64,000 bases of DNA from Anastatus disparis (lineage: Eukaryota; Arthropoda; Insecta; Hymenoptera; Eupelmidae): contig JAFFSR010000230.1 of NCBI GenBank assembly GCA_017163975.1, forward strand, positions 472,501-536,500. Direction: 5' to 3'. The notes beneath the pieces were generated by a model. The model was given only the letters and a program-made list of their open reading frames with translations, was not told the DNA's origin and did no database searches. A program made the position numbers and the translations under genes. This document shows, piece by piece, positions 1 to 11,560 of the stretch (its first letter is position 1; the number at the start of each line of letters is the position of its first letter).

Positions 1-207
1 TCATTTATTATTATTAACATTTATTACTTATTTTTAACATTTATTATTTATTATTAACATTTATTATTTATTATTATTTTTCACGGAATTCCCGATTATC
101 GAGAAGCGAGGTAAGGTCGAGCGATAAGGCTCTCAGACGACCGATCCGGCATACGCGTCCCCCAACTCTGGCATACTCGCCCCCGGGGACGGGTATACCC
201 ATCCCCT
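1..207. repeat. A/T-rich tandem repeat, then unassigned non-coding DNA
   Basis: The first ~80 bases are an imperfect tandem array of a ~16-18 bp unit built from TTATTATTAACATT. The following ~120 bases (CG-containing, CGAGAAGCG, CCCCGGGGACGGG) match nothing else I can see in the window and precede the 5'-truncated LINE. No reading frame of interest. Confidence 0.6.
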
Positions 208-220
208 GTGACGTCACAAC

Positions 221-3200
221 TGTCTGGAGTTCTCGCCCCTTTTCTACTGATCGACTTATTCATTATCAATGATGACAGCTCTCTGTTATCATATAATAAA
301 TTAACAGTACCTTTTATAGCAGGTCATAATCTTATTACAATCACATTTAGAGCATACAAATCACCAAATACAACGAGAAAAATCTTTTATAGAAACTTTT
401 CCAATTTAAATCGTGATAGTTTGAATGAAACTATTTTACGTAGTCTCTTAATAAAATCACAAGTGAGTCAAGCGACTTCTAGTTCAAATAATGAACTTAT
501 TAATGGTCTAGTAAATGGTTTGTCTTCTGTCCTTATTTCGTCAATTGATAAATGTACACCACTTGAATCTCGTAATCTTACGATCAAGAAAAAACCCTGG
601 GTTACTTCAGATATTCATACTAAAATGAAGGAAAGTGATAGAGCATATCGCTTTGCTGCACGTTCAGGCTCTATCTTATTTATAGCTCGCTATCGAAGAC
701 TTCGTGGGGAGGCCTCAAATGCTCTTGACACGGCTAAAAAGAAATTTATTTCAAATCGTTTGTCTGAGTCGTTGAACTCAACAAATCGTTTCTTAACCTT
801 ACATAAGATTGGGCTTTCGAACAAGATTCTACCCTCACCTCTGCAAAATTTTTCATCCAAAGCTCAATTAACTCATTATACTTTCATCTCATCAACATCT
901 TATGTTCTATCTGATAGTGAGGTTAATAAGGTGCTTGCTATTCCATTACGCAGTGATTTTCCTATTTTGGAATTCACTCAGGTCGACTATTCTGTCACTG
1001 AGACATTCTTACGACTGGCTTCCTCAAAAGCAGTAGGACCTGATGATCTTTTAACGCGTATGCTGAAGATCACGCAGAATTCTTTAGCCCCATATCTGAC
1101 TTCCATAGTCAACGTATCGTTGTCTTCTAGAATATTTCTAGACCTGTAGAAACAAACTTTTCTTCTCCCGTTAGCTAAATTAAATAAATTGGATTCTTCT
1201 ACACAAACTCGACATATTGCTAAACTCTGTGAAGTTTCGAAAGTTCTAGAAAGGGTTGAAAAGTTCTAGAAGAGTTGGAAGGGTTGTTGTAATTGTGCTC
1301 ACACAATTAAATGCTCATATTGAAGCAAATGCTCTGCTCGATTGTCTACAAACAGGTTTTCGAAGAGCCAAAGTACACGGACAGCTCTTTTAAAACTTCT
1401 TGAGGCTGCTTGTCTTGCTATAGACAAGCGCATGATAACACTGTTGCTTTTATTTGATTTTTCAAAAGCCTTTGACACAGTGCCTCATTTACGTCTACTA
1501 CATAAGCTTCGATCTTTCAACTGTTCTGACACAGTTATACGCTGGTTTGCGTCCTATTTAAGAAACAGATTTTATGCTGTTCCCGATTTCGACAATCGAG
1601 TGGGCAATTGGATCTCATGTACGGCGGGTGTACCTCAGGGTAGTATCCTGAGTCTCTTCTCAATTTTTAAGGGGAATCCTCATACCGACATAGAGTTCTA
1701 CCTCATCTACATTTAAATTATGAATTTTAATAAAAATTAAACTATTCATGACTGAAATTCGTAGGAGAGGCACATTCTTAACATGCCAAAGAATTTATTG
1801 CAACGTTAAAAGACAATATAAAGATGAAAATAAAGGCGAAAACTGCTTAATATGATTCACTTTTCAATGTAGTTATGAATAATCGTATTATGCAGTTTTT
1901 GTCTTTATTTTCACTTTTATTCTATCTTTTGACGTTGCAATAAATTCTTTAGAATGTTAAGAATGTGCCTCTTCTATGAATTTAAGTCAAAAATAGTTAA
2001 ATTTTTATTAAAATGCATAATTCAAATGTAGATAAGGTAGATCTCTGTACCGGTATGAGAAAACCCCTTAATAACAATCTTCCATCAATCCTAATCAAAG
2101 CTTAACATATTCTTCTTGCTGATGATCTCCAAAGGTATCATTTTTTTCTTCCTGCAAAATTAGAGGAAGAGATTAATCTCATGGATCATGAGGTGGCTGC
2201 AGTGGTTAAGTGGGCTGATAAAAACGAACTTACTCTAAACCCTAATAAGATGCAGGCTATTTTCCTTGGTAGTGAGCAATTCATATCGAGAATTGATCTT
2301 TTATCTTGTCCTCCTATTCTGGTAAATAATGTATCTGTTTCTTATACAGATGTGGTTAAGAATTTGGGAGTCTGGATTAACAGTACATTGAATTGAATAA
2401 GCAAGTTAACTCGGTTGTTGGTCGAGTTTTTGGTACTCTTCAATCACTCAAATTTCATAGGCATGCGTTGTCCAGAAGAGTTTGAAAGGAGCTGGTTGAG
2501 GCATCAGTCTTTCTAATTCTTGATTATTACTGTGTAGTTTATGATGATTGGCCTCAAACATTGAATCTTAAACTTTATCTTGCTCTTCATGCATGTGTTA
2601 GATTCCTGCTTGGCAATATTGCATGGTAGGACAGAGTCACTCCTTTTCGCCTTGATCTGGGGTAGGTATCTTTCAAAAATAGGCAACTTTACTTTAAAAC
2701 GGTACTTTCATACTGTTATTTTCTATCAAAATCCAACTTATTTAGCAATAAAATTATGTCGTACAAATATCGATATAATGGTCAGATCATCTAGTAGACT
2801 TACTATGAGACTGCTCATCTGTCCTATTGTCCGCACTGCGGCGATGCTCAATTCCTTTGTTTCGTCAGCATCCTCGTTTATAAACAATAATGTTGATATA
2901 TTTACTGGTTTTGGAGTGGGAATGACACAGATTTTAAAGGTACGATTAAATAATAAATTCCTTTTAGATGAGCGCACTGAATGGCAGAATACATTAAACA
3001 TTCGTTGAGTCTACTTAATATCTCAAATTAAGTCACTATACCATAAAATATATAATGTGGACCTCAAAAGGTTGCTTTATCTGTACTGGTGTGAATGATA
3101 AGACATTTATTTCTGTTAAAACATTGTTTTTCTTAAATGCCTTATGTCTGTTATACATACTTCAGCTACTATAATATATTTTTGTCCACGCGGAAAAAAT

Positions 3201-3350
3201 TATAAATATTATTATACCACTGTTTTAAACGTTAGATATACAATATCTTTACTACATATATATTTTGTTTAGTATACACTTATGTAATTTCTTAAGGGTC
3301 ATACGGGGTTGAACCCCATGACTTGAAATAAATGAATGAATCAATCAATC
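221..3350 (+). pseudogene. Decayed non-LTR retrotransposon (Jockey/I/R-type LINE), 5' truncated
   Basis: Four broken plus-strand frames (208-1149, 1342-1716, 2181-2396, 2580-3008) read in order as one LINE polyprotein. The first has the tail of an apurinic endonuclease domain (GHNLITITF near codon 40) and the linker before the RT, with SSKAVGPDD near its end. The second has RT core motifs FDFSKAFDTVPH and GVPQGSILS. The third has the ADD catalytic box region (around 2115) and the thumb motif LNPNKMQAIFLG. Stops, frameshifts and a MITE (1671-2067) between the PQG and ADD boxes make it inactive. The 3' end is marked by an AATAAATGAATGAATCAATC-type tail at about 3328-3350, typical of I/Jockey-like LINEs. 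Clade placement is a family-level guess; the RT assignment is firm. Confidence 0.85.
1671..2067. mobile_element. TTAA-flanked MITE inserted in the LINE RT
   Basis: 397-bp element with terminal inverted repeats GGGGAATCCTCATACCG and CGGTATGAGAAAACCCC, continuing as longer imperfect arms, flanked by TTAA at 1667-1670 and 2068-2071. RT coding sequence stops at the left TTAA and resumes after the right one. TTAA duplications are known for piggyBac and Kolobok superfamilies. Confidence 0.8.
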
Positions 3351-3354
3351 TCTC

Positions 3355-3425
3355 TGTCTCTCTTTCTATCTTTCTAATATGTATGCCTATACATACATAC
3401 ATACATAATACGTACACGTATACCC
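3355..3425. repeat. Microsatellite tract (CT/TC then CATA)
   Basis: Simple repeats TCTCTCTGTCTCTC and ATACATACATAC directly follow the LINE 3' tail. Confidence 0.7.
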
Positions 3426-3429
3426 AAAA

Positions 3430-3912
3430 ATCTGCATTGGAATTGGTTATTATATTTTAAATATAATATATATTTATTTCCATTAAATTACATTACCAAG
3501 GTATCAAATCAATAAATACAGAGAATTAGTTCAGAGCATATGCTTCTGGAGGGAGTATGTCATGTTAAAAAGTCGTGGTCACCTTGTGAGAAAGAAAGAA
3601 GATAATATTTACCATTCCCGTCTTTCTCGCACTAAGCCAATCACTAGTAAGTGCGATAGAGTCAAGAATGGTAATCTTACTCTTCTTTCTCTCTCATATT
3701 TTGCAAAAACTGACCACACTCTTCTTATTTAACTTACTCCCTCTAGGAGTATATGCTCTAAGAGAATTAGTGATACAAAAATAATAAAGAGTATCAGGAG
3801 CCCAAAACATAAGAAGAAGTATAACTATTCTACCTCTTGCGATTAGGTGTTTTTGACATTCATTGTTGATACGCCCAAGTTGCGTATATAACTAAGAACA
3901 ACTGTATGTATA
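3430..3912 (-). repeat. Dispersed repeat R1, copy A, interrupted by a MITE
   Basis: The blocks 3430-3529 and 3771-3912 together match the reverse complement of 61803-62035. Shared words include GATACGCCCAAGTTGCGTAT, GTATCAGGAGCCCAAAACAT and CATTACCAAGGTATC. A second, partial copy is at 61527-61660. No coding potential. It ends in a TA-rich microsatellite, as do the other copies. Confidence 0.75.
3530..3760. mobile_element. 231-bp MITE nested in repeat R1
   Basis: Terminal inverted repeats (TTCAGAGCATATGC at left, the complement of TAGAGCATATACTCC at right) extend inward as imperfect arms of ~80 bp. A direct repeat AGAGAATTAG flanks both sides (3520-3529, 3761-3770). The paralogous R1 copy at about 61935-61960 shows the uninterrupted site, which confirms the boundaries. 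The 9-10 bp duplication suggests a Mutator-like or hAT-like source. Confidence 0.75.
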
Positions 3913-3939
3913 TATATACATATGCAAATTATATGTAAA

Positions 3940-5070
3940 TATAAATAAATTCTGTGAATAACGATTAATAACTGTGTAAGAATGTAAAAAAATGTGAATA
4001 ACTGTTAATAACTATAATAAACTACCGCGATTGAGACATTAATAACAGTAAATAACAGTTGATAACAGTTAATAATTGTTACGAATAGATAATAATAATG
4101 ATTAACTGTAAATAATTTACTGTTATTTATAGTTACTTACAAATATTTGTAATTTTTCACATTTATTCACATTTATTCACATTTATTAACAGTTATTAAC
4201 ACTTTTTCACACTCAAACATTTTTACTCGTATAATCGTTTTTTTTATATACACGCAAAAAATTTTGTAAATGTGAAAAACTGTTAATGACTGTTAATAAA
4301 TGTGAAAACCTGTAAATATCTGTAAGAAAGTGTTAATAATTATAATTTACTGTAACTAATTGCAAATAAATATAAATAATTATAAATAAGTATAAATAAT
4401 AATAAATTATTCACCAATTCTAAAATTTTGGAAAATGTGAGTAACTGTTAAGAGGCGGCCGTATTATTCTGTCCTTGTCTAATCTAAATTTTCGTTATTA
4501 TTAATAAATTAAATATTTTCATAGAAAAGTAAGACAACCGCCCAATAGAGCAAAAGATAAGCAAACGATTCTATTCTATGAAAAAATATGAAATTTTGAT
4601 TATTTTTCGAGTGAAGTCTGAAACGAAAAAACAGTTGAATCAACTCAATCAAGTTCGATTGTTTTTCCGTTTCAGACTTCACTCGAAAAATAATCAAAAT
4701 TTTATATTTTTTCATAGAATAGAATCGTTTGCTTGTCTTTTGCTCTATTGGGCAGTTGTCTTACTTTTCTATGAAAATATTTAATTTATTAATAATAACG
4801 AAAATTTAGATTAGACAAGGACAGAATTATACGGCCTCCTCTTAATAAATGTGTATAAATGTGTATAAATGTGAATAAATGTGAATAACTATAAATAATT
4901 AATAATAATCATGACTTTCAGTTAATACTTGTTATTTAGCGTCCATAACGATTATTAACTATTATTAATTGTTATTAACTGTTTCTTACTGTTATTAATT
5001 CTTATTAATGTCTCAATTGCGGTAGTTTATTACAATTATTAACAGTTATTCACAATTTTTCACAAAAATT
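3940..5070. repeat. Large palindromic element built of TGTTAATAAC-like words
   Basis: The left arm (about 3945-4440) is made of iterations of GTGAATAACTGTTAATAAC. The right arm (about 4850-5065) carries the complementary words, including the shared block around ACTACCGCGATTGAGACATT (4022-4042) and its complement near 5008-5028. The TTAA MITE at 4452-4841 is inserted at its centre. No coding potential. Confidence 0.6.
4452..4841. mobile_element. 390-bp palindromic TTAA MITE, copy 1
   Basis: Near-perfect inverted repeat over the whole length: GAGGCGGCCGTATTATTCTG at left, its complement at right, centre near 4640. Flanked by TTAA (4448-4451, 4842-4845). Peptides that appear on both strands here are consequences of the palindrome, not genes. 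Confidence 0.85.
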
Positions 5071-5129
5071 ATTTTCATATGGGAGTTTTTTTATTAATAT
5101 ATGTTCATTTGAAATGATAAAAATATTAA

Positions 5130-5519
5130 GAGGCGGCCGTATCATTCTGTCCTTGTCTAATCTAAATTTTCGTTATTATAAATAAATAAAATATTTTCAT
5201 AGAAAAGTAAGACAACCGCCCAATAGAGCAAAAGACAAGGAAACGATTCTTTCCTATGAAAAAATATGGAATTTTTATTATTTTTCGAGTGAAGTCTGAA
5301 ACGGAAAAACAATCGAACTTGATTAAGTTGATTGAGCTGTTTTTTCGTTTCAGACTTGATTCGAAAAATAATAAAAATTTCATATTTTTTCATAGAAAAG
5401 AATCGTTTGCTTGTCTTTTGCTCTATTGGGCGGTTGTCTTACTTTTCTATGAAAATATTTTATTTATTTATAATAACGAAAATTTAGATTAGACAAGGAC
5501 AGAATGATACGGCCTCCTC
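5130..5519. mobile_element. 390-bp palindromic TTAA MITE, copy 2
   Basis: Same family and same length as 4452-4841, with ends GAGGCGGCCGTATCATTCTG and complement, and TTAA at 5126-5129 and 5520-5523. Arms are nearly identical to each other and to copy 1, so both insertions look recent. Confidence 0.85.
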
Positions 5520-5712
5520 TTAAGTTTAAACATAAAATTAAGAGCTAGAATACAAAATTATATCATAAAACACTTAATTTCAAAATCATTATTTTCTATT
5601 ATTTCATCGACATTTAGATCTGAAATTTAATAGATATAAAAATATAGGTTTTATCTACGACCTCCTAAATTTTGATAATAATTTGTTTATTTATGTTTCA
5701 TGGAAGAACCAT

Positions 5713-6262
5713 CTTAATATTATAAAAATAAGGATCTAAAGTTTTCGCGTAAGCCTTAGCGTAAGAAACTTATTTAAACAGAGAAAAAAATATAGAAGAC
5801 TGGGGTTACAATTTTAACAAAGAAGAATACCATTTATTGGATGTTTAATATTATGAAAACGAAAATCTAAAAGTTTCGTGTATGCATTGTATCGGCTATC
5901 TTAGTCGTCACTATGCTTTGAGATAAAGTAGAGGAAAACGAAAAAGAAAATTTAAAAAAATATTTTTGTTATTTACTCAAGTATTAATCGGTGTATCTGC
6001 AAATTGAAGGTTGAGAGCAAAAGATATGATTATTACAAATATTTATGCACAAGAAAAAAAATCTACCGCTTTGTTTTTGAGAAAAGTAAGGAACGCGAAA
6101 ATATTATAAACATAATTATTTACTTTGGCGTTTCTTACTTTTCTCAAAAACAAATCGGTAGAATTTTTTTTTCTTGTGCATAGATGTTTATAATAATAAT
6201 ATATATTGCGCTTAACCTTTAATTTGAAGATACACCGCTTAATACTTTAGTAAATAACAAAA
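5713..6262. repeat. 131-bp tandem repeat (2 units) followed by a hairpin element
   Basis: Units start at about 5713 and 5844 with TTAATATTATAAAA..GGATCTAAA and match the four-unit array at 15571-16090. From 5965 to 6262 is a palindrome with outer arms TTGTTATTTACTCAAGTATTAA and inner arms ATGCACAAGAAAAAAAATCTACC, centre near 6110. No coding potential. Confidence 0.65.
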
Positions 6263-6539
6263 AACTCAATTGTTACTTGGTCAGTATCAGATTCTACTCC
6301 GGCCTGGTCTTAAGGGCAGATCGTACTCTCTGTCTTTGTCTAATAGTGTTTTCCATCTTTTATATAAAAACCATCGGTTTTAACAGGAAAAAAATAGCAG
6401 CCCCCGCTAGATGTTAATATAATGAGTAAATTTTATAATCGTAACGATATAATTTTATCGCGTAATTTTTGAGTATGATTTGACCTACCAAAATTTTATA
6501 AAAGAAGACAGACTGTATTTACGGGCGGTAGTTCGTAAA

Positions 6540-7275
6540 TGATTTCTGAAGGCTGTCTTGACACGACTGACACGAACCAGATCACCAACGCTGTATTTAG
6601 CTACTCGGAACGGCTCTTTTTCACTGTAACTTAAAGTCAAATTTTGACGTACCACGTGAGCATTATATAAGTTGACCTTGGAAGGGAGCATTTTTATGAC
6701 ACTGTGCCACAACTCGTTGTAACTCTTTGCAATTTTTTGCAAAACATTTATATAACATCTTCTGCGCAAATGAGTAAAGTATCATCAGAATTTTGAGAGT
6801 CCGAATAAAGCGTTCGGCAATGGCTGCCTTTATATCAGGGTCTCTAACGACTCCTTAGGTATTATGTTTCTTTTTTAGCACTTCTTGTACCTCTCGACCG
6901 GTGAACTCCTTACCTTTATCAGTCTGTAGGTAAATAGGATGTTTACTTTTACATCGTGATAAAATTTTGTCTAATGCTACAGCGACACTTTGGCTGGTTT
7001 TGTCGAGAAGAGGCTCTGCCCAGGCAAACATTGAAAGTGCATCATTGACAATGAGAATATAGCTGTACCTATCATTGTAGGTTTTAAGTGATCTGAAATC
7101 TGCCAAGTCAGCTTCTTACACTTCAAAGGGGCTAAAAACGTTGTAATTGCGACGAGGAAAACGATGTTTCACGAATTTGTGTAAAGTATGTGCATCCTAA
7201 CCCCTCAGCCATTCGGCAATCGTACTGTTATCAAATTTTTTGGGTTTCACGTGTTTCAGTAGATGAGCACCAGCG
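6540..7275 (-). pseudogene. Polinton integrase remnant
   Basis: Minus-strand fragments 6485-6769 and 6855-7106 align with the middle and C-terminal thirds of the intact integrase at 50994-52109: ADFRSLKTYND, LQTDKGKEF (second catalytic Asp) and NLYNAHVVRQNLTL. Premature stops, frameshifts and truncation before the chromodomain inactivate it. Sequence left of about 6540 no longer matches. Confidence 0.9.
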
Positions 7276-7454
7276 ACGCTGATGTTGCAGAGTGATTATA
7301 GTAATAATGCTGAAGATCGTTCGGCTTTGTCGTCTCCTTCTTCTCTTTCTTCTTCTTTCTCATTGCTCCTTCTCCTCCTCTTACAAACTAGGTTTTTCTC
7401 TCTCTTTTGCTGTTTTTTAAGTGGATGTAATAAGGTATATGATTTATACATAGT

Positions 7455-7614
7455 TACCGACATTGCAGTTTTCCAAATTTTTATTCTTTATTTTAAAAAT
7501 TTCTGAAATATCTCTATATTGGGCTTTTGATTGGTATAAATAGAACGCTGTAATATAGAGATATATTTAAAAATTTTGGATGATGGATAAAATATTTGGA
7601 AAACAGTAATGTTG
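7455..7614. mobile_element. Small MITE in the PLA2/integrase junction
   Basis: Inverted termini TACCGACATTGCAGTTTTCC and complement of TACCAACATTACTGTTTTCC. It splits the end of the PLA2 remnant relative to the intact copy at 52150-52170. Confidence 0.65.
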
Positions 7615-7619
7615 GTATT

Positions 7620-8060
7620 TTACATTCCCTTAAATGTATTTTTAATGCGTTCCAAAAATTTATCATTCGCAATTTCGCTGATCATGCACAAAACAGTAGT
7701 ATGAGCTGCTGTCTTTTCATTACCATCCGCAGTCTCCGAGAGCATGCGTGAAAATGCTCCTTCAGCCAACAGTCTGTCGGCTTTTGTATGATTCGTTATT
7801 TTCTTATTTCCATATGAAATATCGTTTTTCAAATAAGCATTGTCAGGAGGATTTTTCCCTCTCTGACCCCGTCGAAGATGCTCTTTGATATGCATGCCAG
7901 GACCAAGAAACTGGTAGCCTGATAGATGCATTTCAAAGGGTACAACTGAAATCAATCGGTCTATAAAAGTACCAGTTTTCTCCCCCTCCTTCTCCTCCTT
8001 TTTCTCCTCCTTCTCCATTACTTTTTTCCATGCTTTTACATATATGTCCATCTCAGCTGT
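7620..8060 (-). pseudogene. Polinton PLA2-domain protein remnant with lost catalytic His
   Basis: A 143-codon minus-strand frame that aligns with the PLA2 protein at 52069-52578 from residue 1 on. The calcium-loop GPG is kept, but the catalytic His-Asp pair reads Asn-Asp (KNDISY instead of EHDISY), so the enzyme would be inactive. Its natural C-terminus is displaced by the MITE at 7455-7614. Confidence 0.85.
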
Positions 8061-8064
8061 TTGA

Positions 8065-8936
8065 GGCGACTCTTTTTTGCAGGGATTGATGGCGTAGCTG
8101 CAAACTCGCTACCAACTTTTTCACGCTTTTGTGCACTCTCAACTTCTTTCTCTTTTACGCTCGTTTGACTAGTAGCTGTTAAAGAATAATAACCTTCGTT
8201 TTCTGACGACGATGACTATGATGACTCAGGGCTATGAAATGCAATCGTACGCCACAGTTGATCGTTACCATTGAATTCTTGAGGTATACTCACTTGTCGC
8301 AAGACGCGTGTGAACTGTTTCTATCCACGCGGTGGTGGTCTTTTTCTACTTCTCCTAGCCTCGTTCACTAAATCGACAATATTAGCACCCTTGACGACAG
8401 CGCCATCTAGCTTAATTACACCACGACTATCTCATTTAATATTACCAGCTTGCCGCAAGTATCGAATAAGATACCTAGCATTGCTTCGAAATTTCTGCGG
8501 TACTGACTCGACATGCTGTTCGTCGTCGATTTCGTCATTATTGTCTCTATCCATTGTCGTTCCCGTTTCTAATAATGTTGTCTCGAGAGGACGTATTATA
8601 CCCTCATTCTCATTCTTTTCCTCCTGCTTTAAATGTAAGTAACGCTACAAGATTTGCTGATATTGCAAAGATTTTTGGCGCTCATCACCTGTAGAATGTA
8701 AAATTTCACTCATTCTCTCGTCGAGGCGTGTCGTGGCTGTACCAGATGTCTAGACACTGAATGCTGGTAGTGTATGATTAGTAGTTGCTACGTCATGCTG
8801 ATGCTGTTGCTCCAAGCACTCTTGCGGTACTAAAATCATTTCTCTTGCGTACTCTAAGCCGATAAAACAGATTTCATAATAAGGCGCAGTAAATATGCTG
8901 ATTTTTCCACCAATCTCTTTTTTACCTCCAAAGTAC
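8065..8936 (-). pseudogene. Remnant of the conserved 276-aa Polinton protein
   Basis: Minus-strand sequence aligns with 52563-53393. The start region (MILVPQECLEQQ) is readable at 8750-8900; further in the frame is broken many times. The alignment stops where the 8937-10120 element is inserted. Confidence 0.8.
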
Positions 8937-10120
8937 CCAATAAGCACACATCTGGAAAAAAGAATTCTTTAAGAATTCACGAATGTCCGCTCTGAAGTTA
9001 ATAAAATATATTAATAAAGTATTCATAAAATATTCACAAAGTATTCTTCCACAAAATTTAAATAAAAAATAACTCTTCAACGTATCTTTATGAATATTTT
9101 AAAAGGGTTAAGAAAGTATTCATAAAGAATTCTTTTTTGAAAAAGTAATCATAATCCAAAGTATTCATAAAGTAGTCAAAAAGTTTACTTTTGAAACACT
9201 GATTTTCTAGTAACTTAGTCACTTTCAAAAATCGAAAGATGTAATGGATATTTTATCGCTTTTCAGATTGTTTTAAATCATTTTTAATTTTGATTTTCAT
9301 GAAATTCAAAATTGAAAACTTGAAATTCCTAATAATTTTATAAATTGGAAAAATTCAATTTAATTAATCATTTAATAATTTAAATATTTTTTATCTATTT
9401 TAAACGAAAAAATTTTTAACATTTTATGAAACAAAATATATAAATATTTTAAGTGTGTTTTAAATAAATTTTCATTTTGAGAATTTAAACAAATATCTAA
9501 ATATTCTTCAATTTAAATTAAATAAACCATGACTTCACAAAAAATTTCTTTTATTAAATTAAGGTATCTCTTGAATATTTAATAAATTTTTATTTAAATT
9601 ATTCAAATAAAAATGTAGTTTGGCTAATATTATTAACCATGAATAATTAATTAACAAATTTACTAACATTTCTTATGCTTATACCAATGAAGATGTACAA
9701 GTTTCAAGAATTTATTAACAGATGAGTTGGTAGCCAAGTAGGCTAAGTCATGGGCAACAGTTTTTTTTATTTTGTTTGACATCCTCAAGAACCGTGGTTC
9801 GAATCTCGAACAAATAATTTTTTTTTTTTTTTAAATTTAATAGCTTATTTTTAATCAATTATAACATTTTTTGTTTCTCATAATCATGTAAAATAGAAGG
9901 ATTATTTATAATTTGATGATTAAAAAAAGTATTTTGAGAATGTGATTCAATCAAAAGAATTGTTTAAGAATACTTTGTGAATACTTTAAAAACTAAAGTG
10001 GTCGGACATTCGCGAATAAACAAAGCAATCATTAAGAACTCTTTATTGATACTTTCGTTTACGAAAGTATACATAAAGAATTCTTTTTTAATTCTCTCTT
10101 TGACACCGTTTGCTTGTTGG
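8937..10120. mobile_element. 1.18-kb AT-rich element inserted in the old Polinton
   Basis: Termini CCAATAAGCACAC and complement of CCAACAAGCAAAC, flanked by GTAC (8933-8936, 10121-10124), with the interrupted gene resuming at once on the right (TTTAGCGAGTTTTTGCAAC matches 53478). The interior is AT-rich with dispersed AAAGTATTCATAAAG words near both ends. A short TAGCCAAGTAGGCTAAG-containing stretch sits at 9731-9800. No coding potential. Confidence 0.6.
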
Positions 10121-10267
10121 GTACTTAGTTTAGCGAGTTTTTGCAACAGAGGAATTTAATGCAAAATTCTTCACAAATTTCTTCTCAAATTCTTAAATTT
10201 CGAAAAACTTTTATGGAGAGTTGTCGTGAGGAAGTGTGGTGAGATTATCCGTATCTCCCAAAATAAA

Positions 10268-10390
10268 AATAATGAATCAAACAAAAGAGGTGTATTACAA
10301 GGAAGGTAGACCGGATTCGAGTCGTGCAGCGCGACGTGGAGAGTAGGAGCAGGTGGCTCGTGACAGAGAGAGATTTAAGGACACAGAACA
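10268..10390 (+). pseudogene. Remnant of the PPP1R15-like gene
   Basis: Matches the intact plus-strand gene at 54870-54990 from its start codon: ATGAATCAAACAAAAG and the CGTGCAGCGCGACGTGGAGAG block. An internal deletion removes the stretch holding the first conserved Trp, and the Trp codon in the RGEWE motif is TAG. Clearly dead, but it shows the gene belonged to the ancestor of both proviruses. Confidence 0.85.
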
Positions 10391-10399
10391 CCTATTCCA

Positions 10400-11560
10400 C
10401 CTGAAAGTAAAAAAGTTATGTACTGATTAGATTTGACTTGATCCTTTAAAAACAAAAATAGTATTTAAAAGTAGACTAAAATAAATTTATTTTAAACCTT
10501 TATAAGCTCATATTGCTGTAGCTATAGTCCCATAATCATTCGATCAATTCTTGTTCTTATAAGTGCTCCCCCGTAAGGTTTAAGCTGAACTTCTGGATGA
10601 AAATGACTTTTTTAAACATATTTAGCTTCAGTATTTTTGCCATTCTTGCATGAATGAGGGGATTCCTAAAACACAAAAAATTTTTTACTTATTAACAAAA
10701 AATATCAATTTATTTAATAAATTTTAATATTTTCACCTTATTTTTTGATTTTTTAATAATTTCTAATCATTTAATTTCGAAACCCTTTATTCACGCGAGG
10801 ATGATGCTAGTACTGAAGTTAAATCAGTTCGGAAAAGTCAGATCCACCCAGCGGTTCAGCTTAAATTAAACGGGGCAGCACCTAAAATTTTAAAAATTCA
10901 ATATTTGAGAAAAACTACTTCAAAGTTTTTAATTATTAAATCTTAAAATTATCAATGCTGTACTTGTCTTTCATAAAATAATTTTTTGCTGGTATCTCTT
11001 ATTTATATTAACTAACAATGTAAAAAAGAAATACCAGACGAGAGAACCTTGTTGTCGACTTGATAAAGCTGAAATGCAAAAAGATATGTTATTAAAATAA
11101 GCAATAATAATAATTTATCTTATTATAAAATATTTTGTCAGTGCTCATCCTTGTTCACCAGTGAAACTATGTCTTTGTAGTAAGAGTCAACAAATACATA
11201 GTGAATTGTTACTCTGATGGTTTTTAGAATTGCTTGTACTAACCTTCAATCAGCATAGAACTAAAAAATAATATTTAATATGGAGTAATCATTTTATATT
11301 TTATTTTATAATTAAAATTCAAAATTAAGAAATAAAATTGAGATTGAAAATTTATATTTTAATTTATATTAAAATTTATAAATAAAATTTACATCCAAAT
11401 ATGTAATAATAATTAGAATTATACACTTACATGAATTCAATATATGAATTCGATACGAGCCAAAAGCGCGAACGCGCGATATTCAAATTGAAAAAAAATT
11501 ACATGAATAACCATGTGCCACTCGTTTCCTCACAAAATCAAAACGGAATAAAATATCGAT
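10400..11560. other. Non-coding AT-rich insertion(s) with one MITE (10563-10881)
   Basis: Between the PPP1R15-like remnant and PolB the old Polinton holds about 1.2 kb absent from the intact copy. Within it 10563-10881 has inverted ends GTGCTCCCCCGTAAGGTTTA and complement of GTGCTGCCCCGTTTAATTTA. The rest shows no frames or motifs I recognise. Confidence 0.55.

Noticed and set aside
4509..5492. Several 68-78 codon frames on both strands with similar peptides
   Set aside because: They are translations of the two palindromic TTAA MITEs. The same peptide appears on both strands, as expected from an inverted repeat.
8310..8642. 110-codon plus-strand frame
   Set aside because: Lies antisense to the degraded 276-aa Polinton gene. 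The same antisense frame exists at 52798-53016 in the intact copy.
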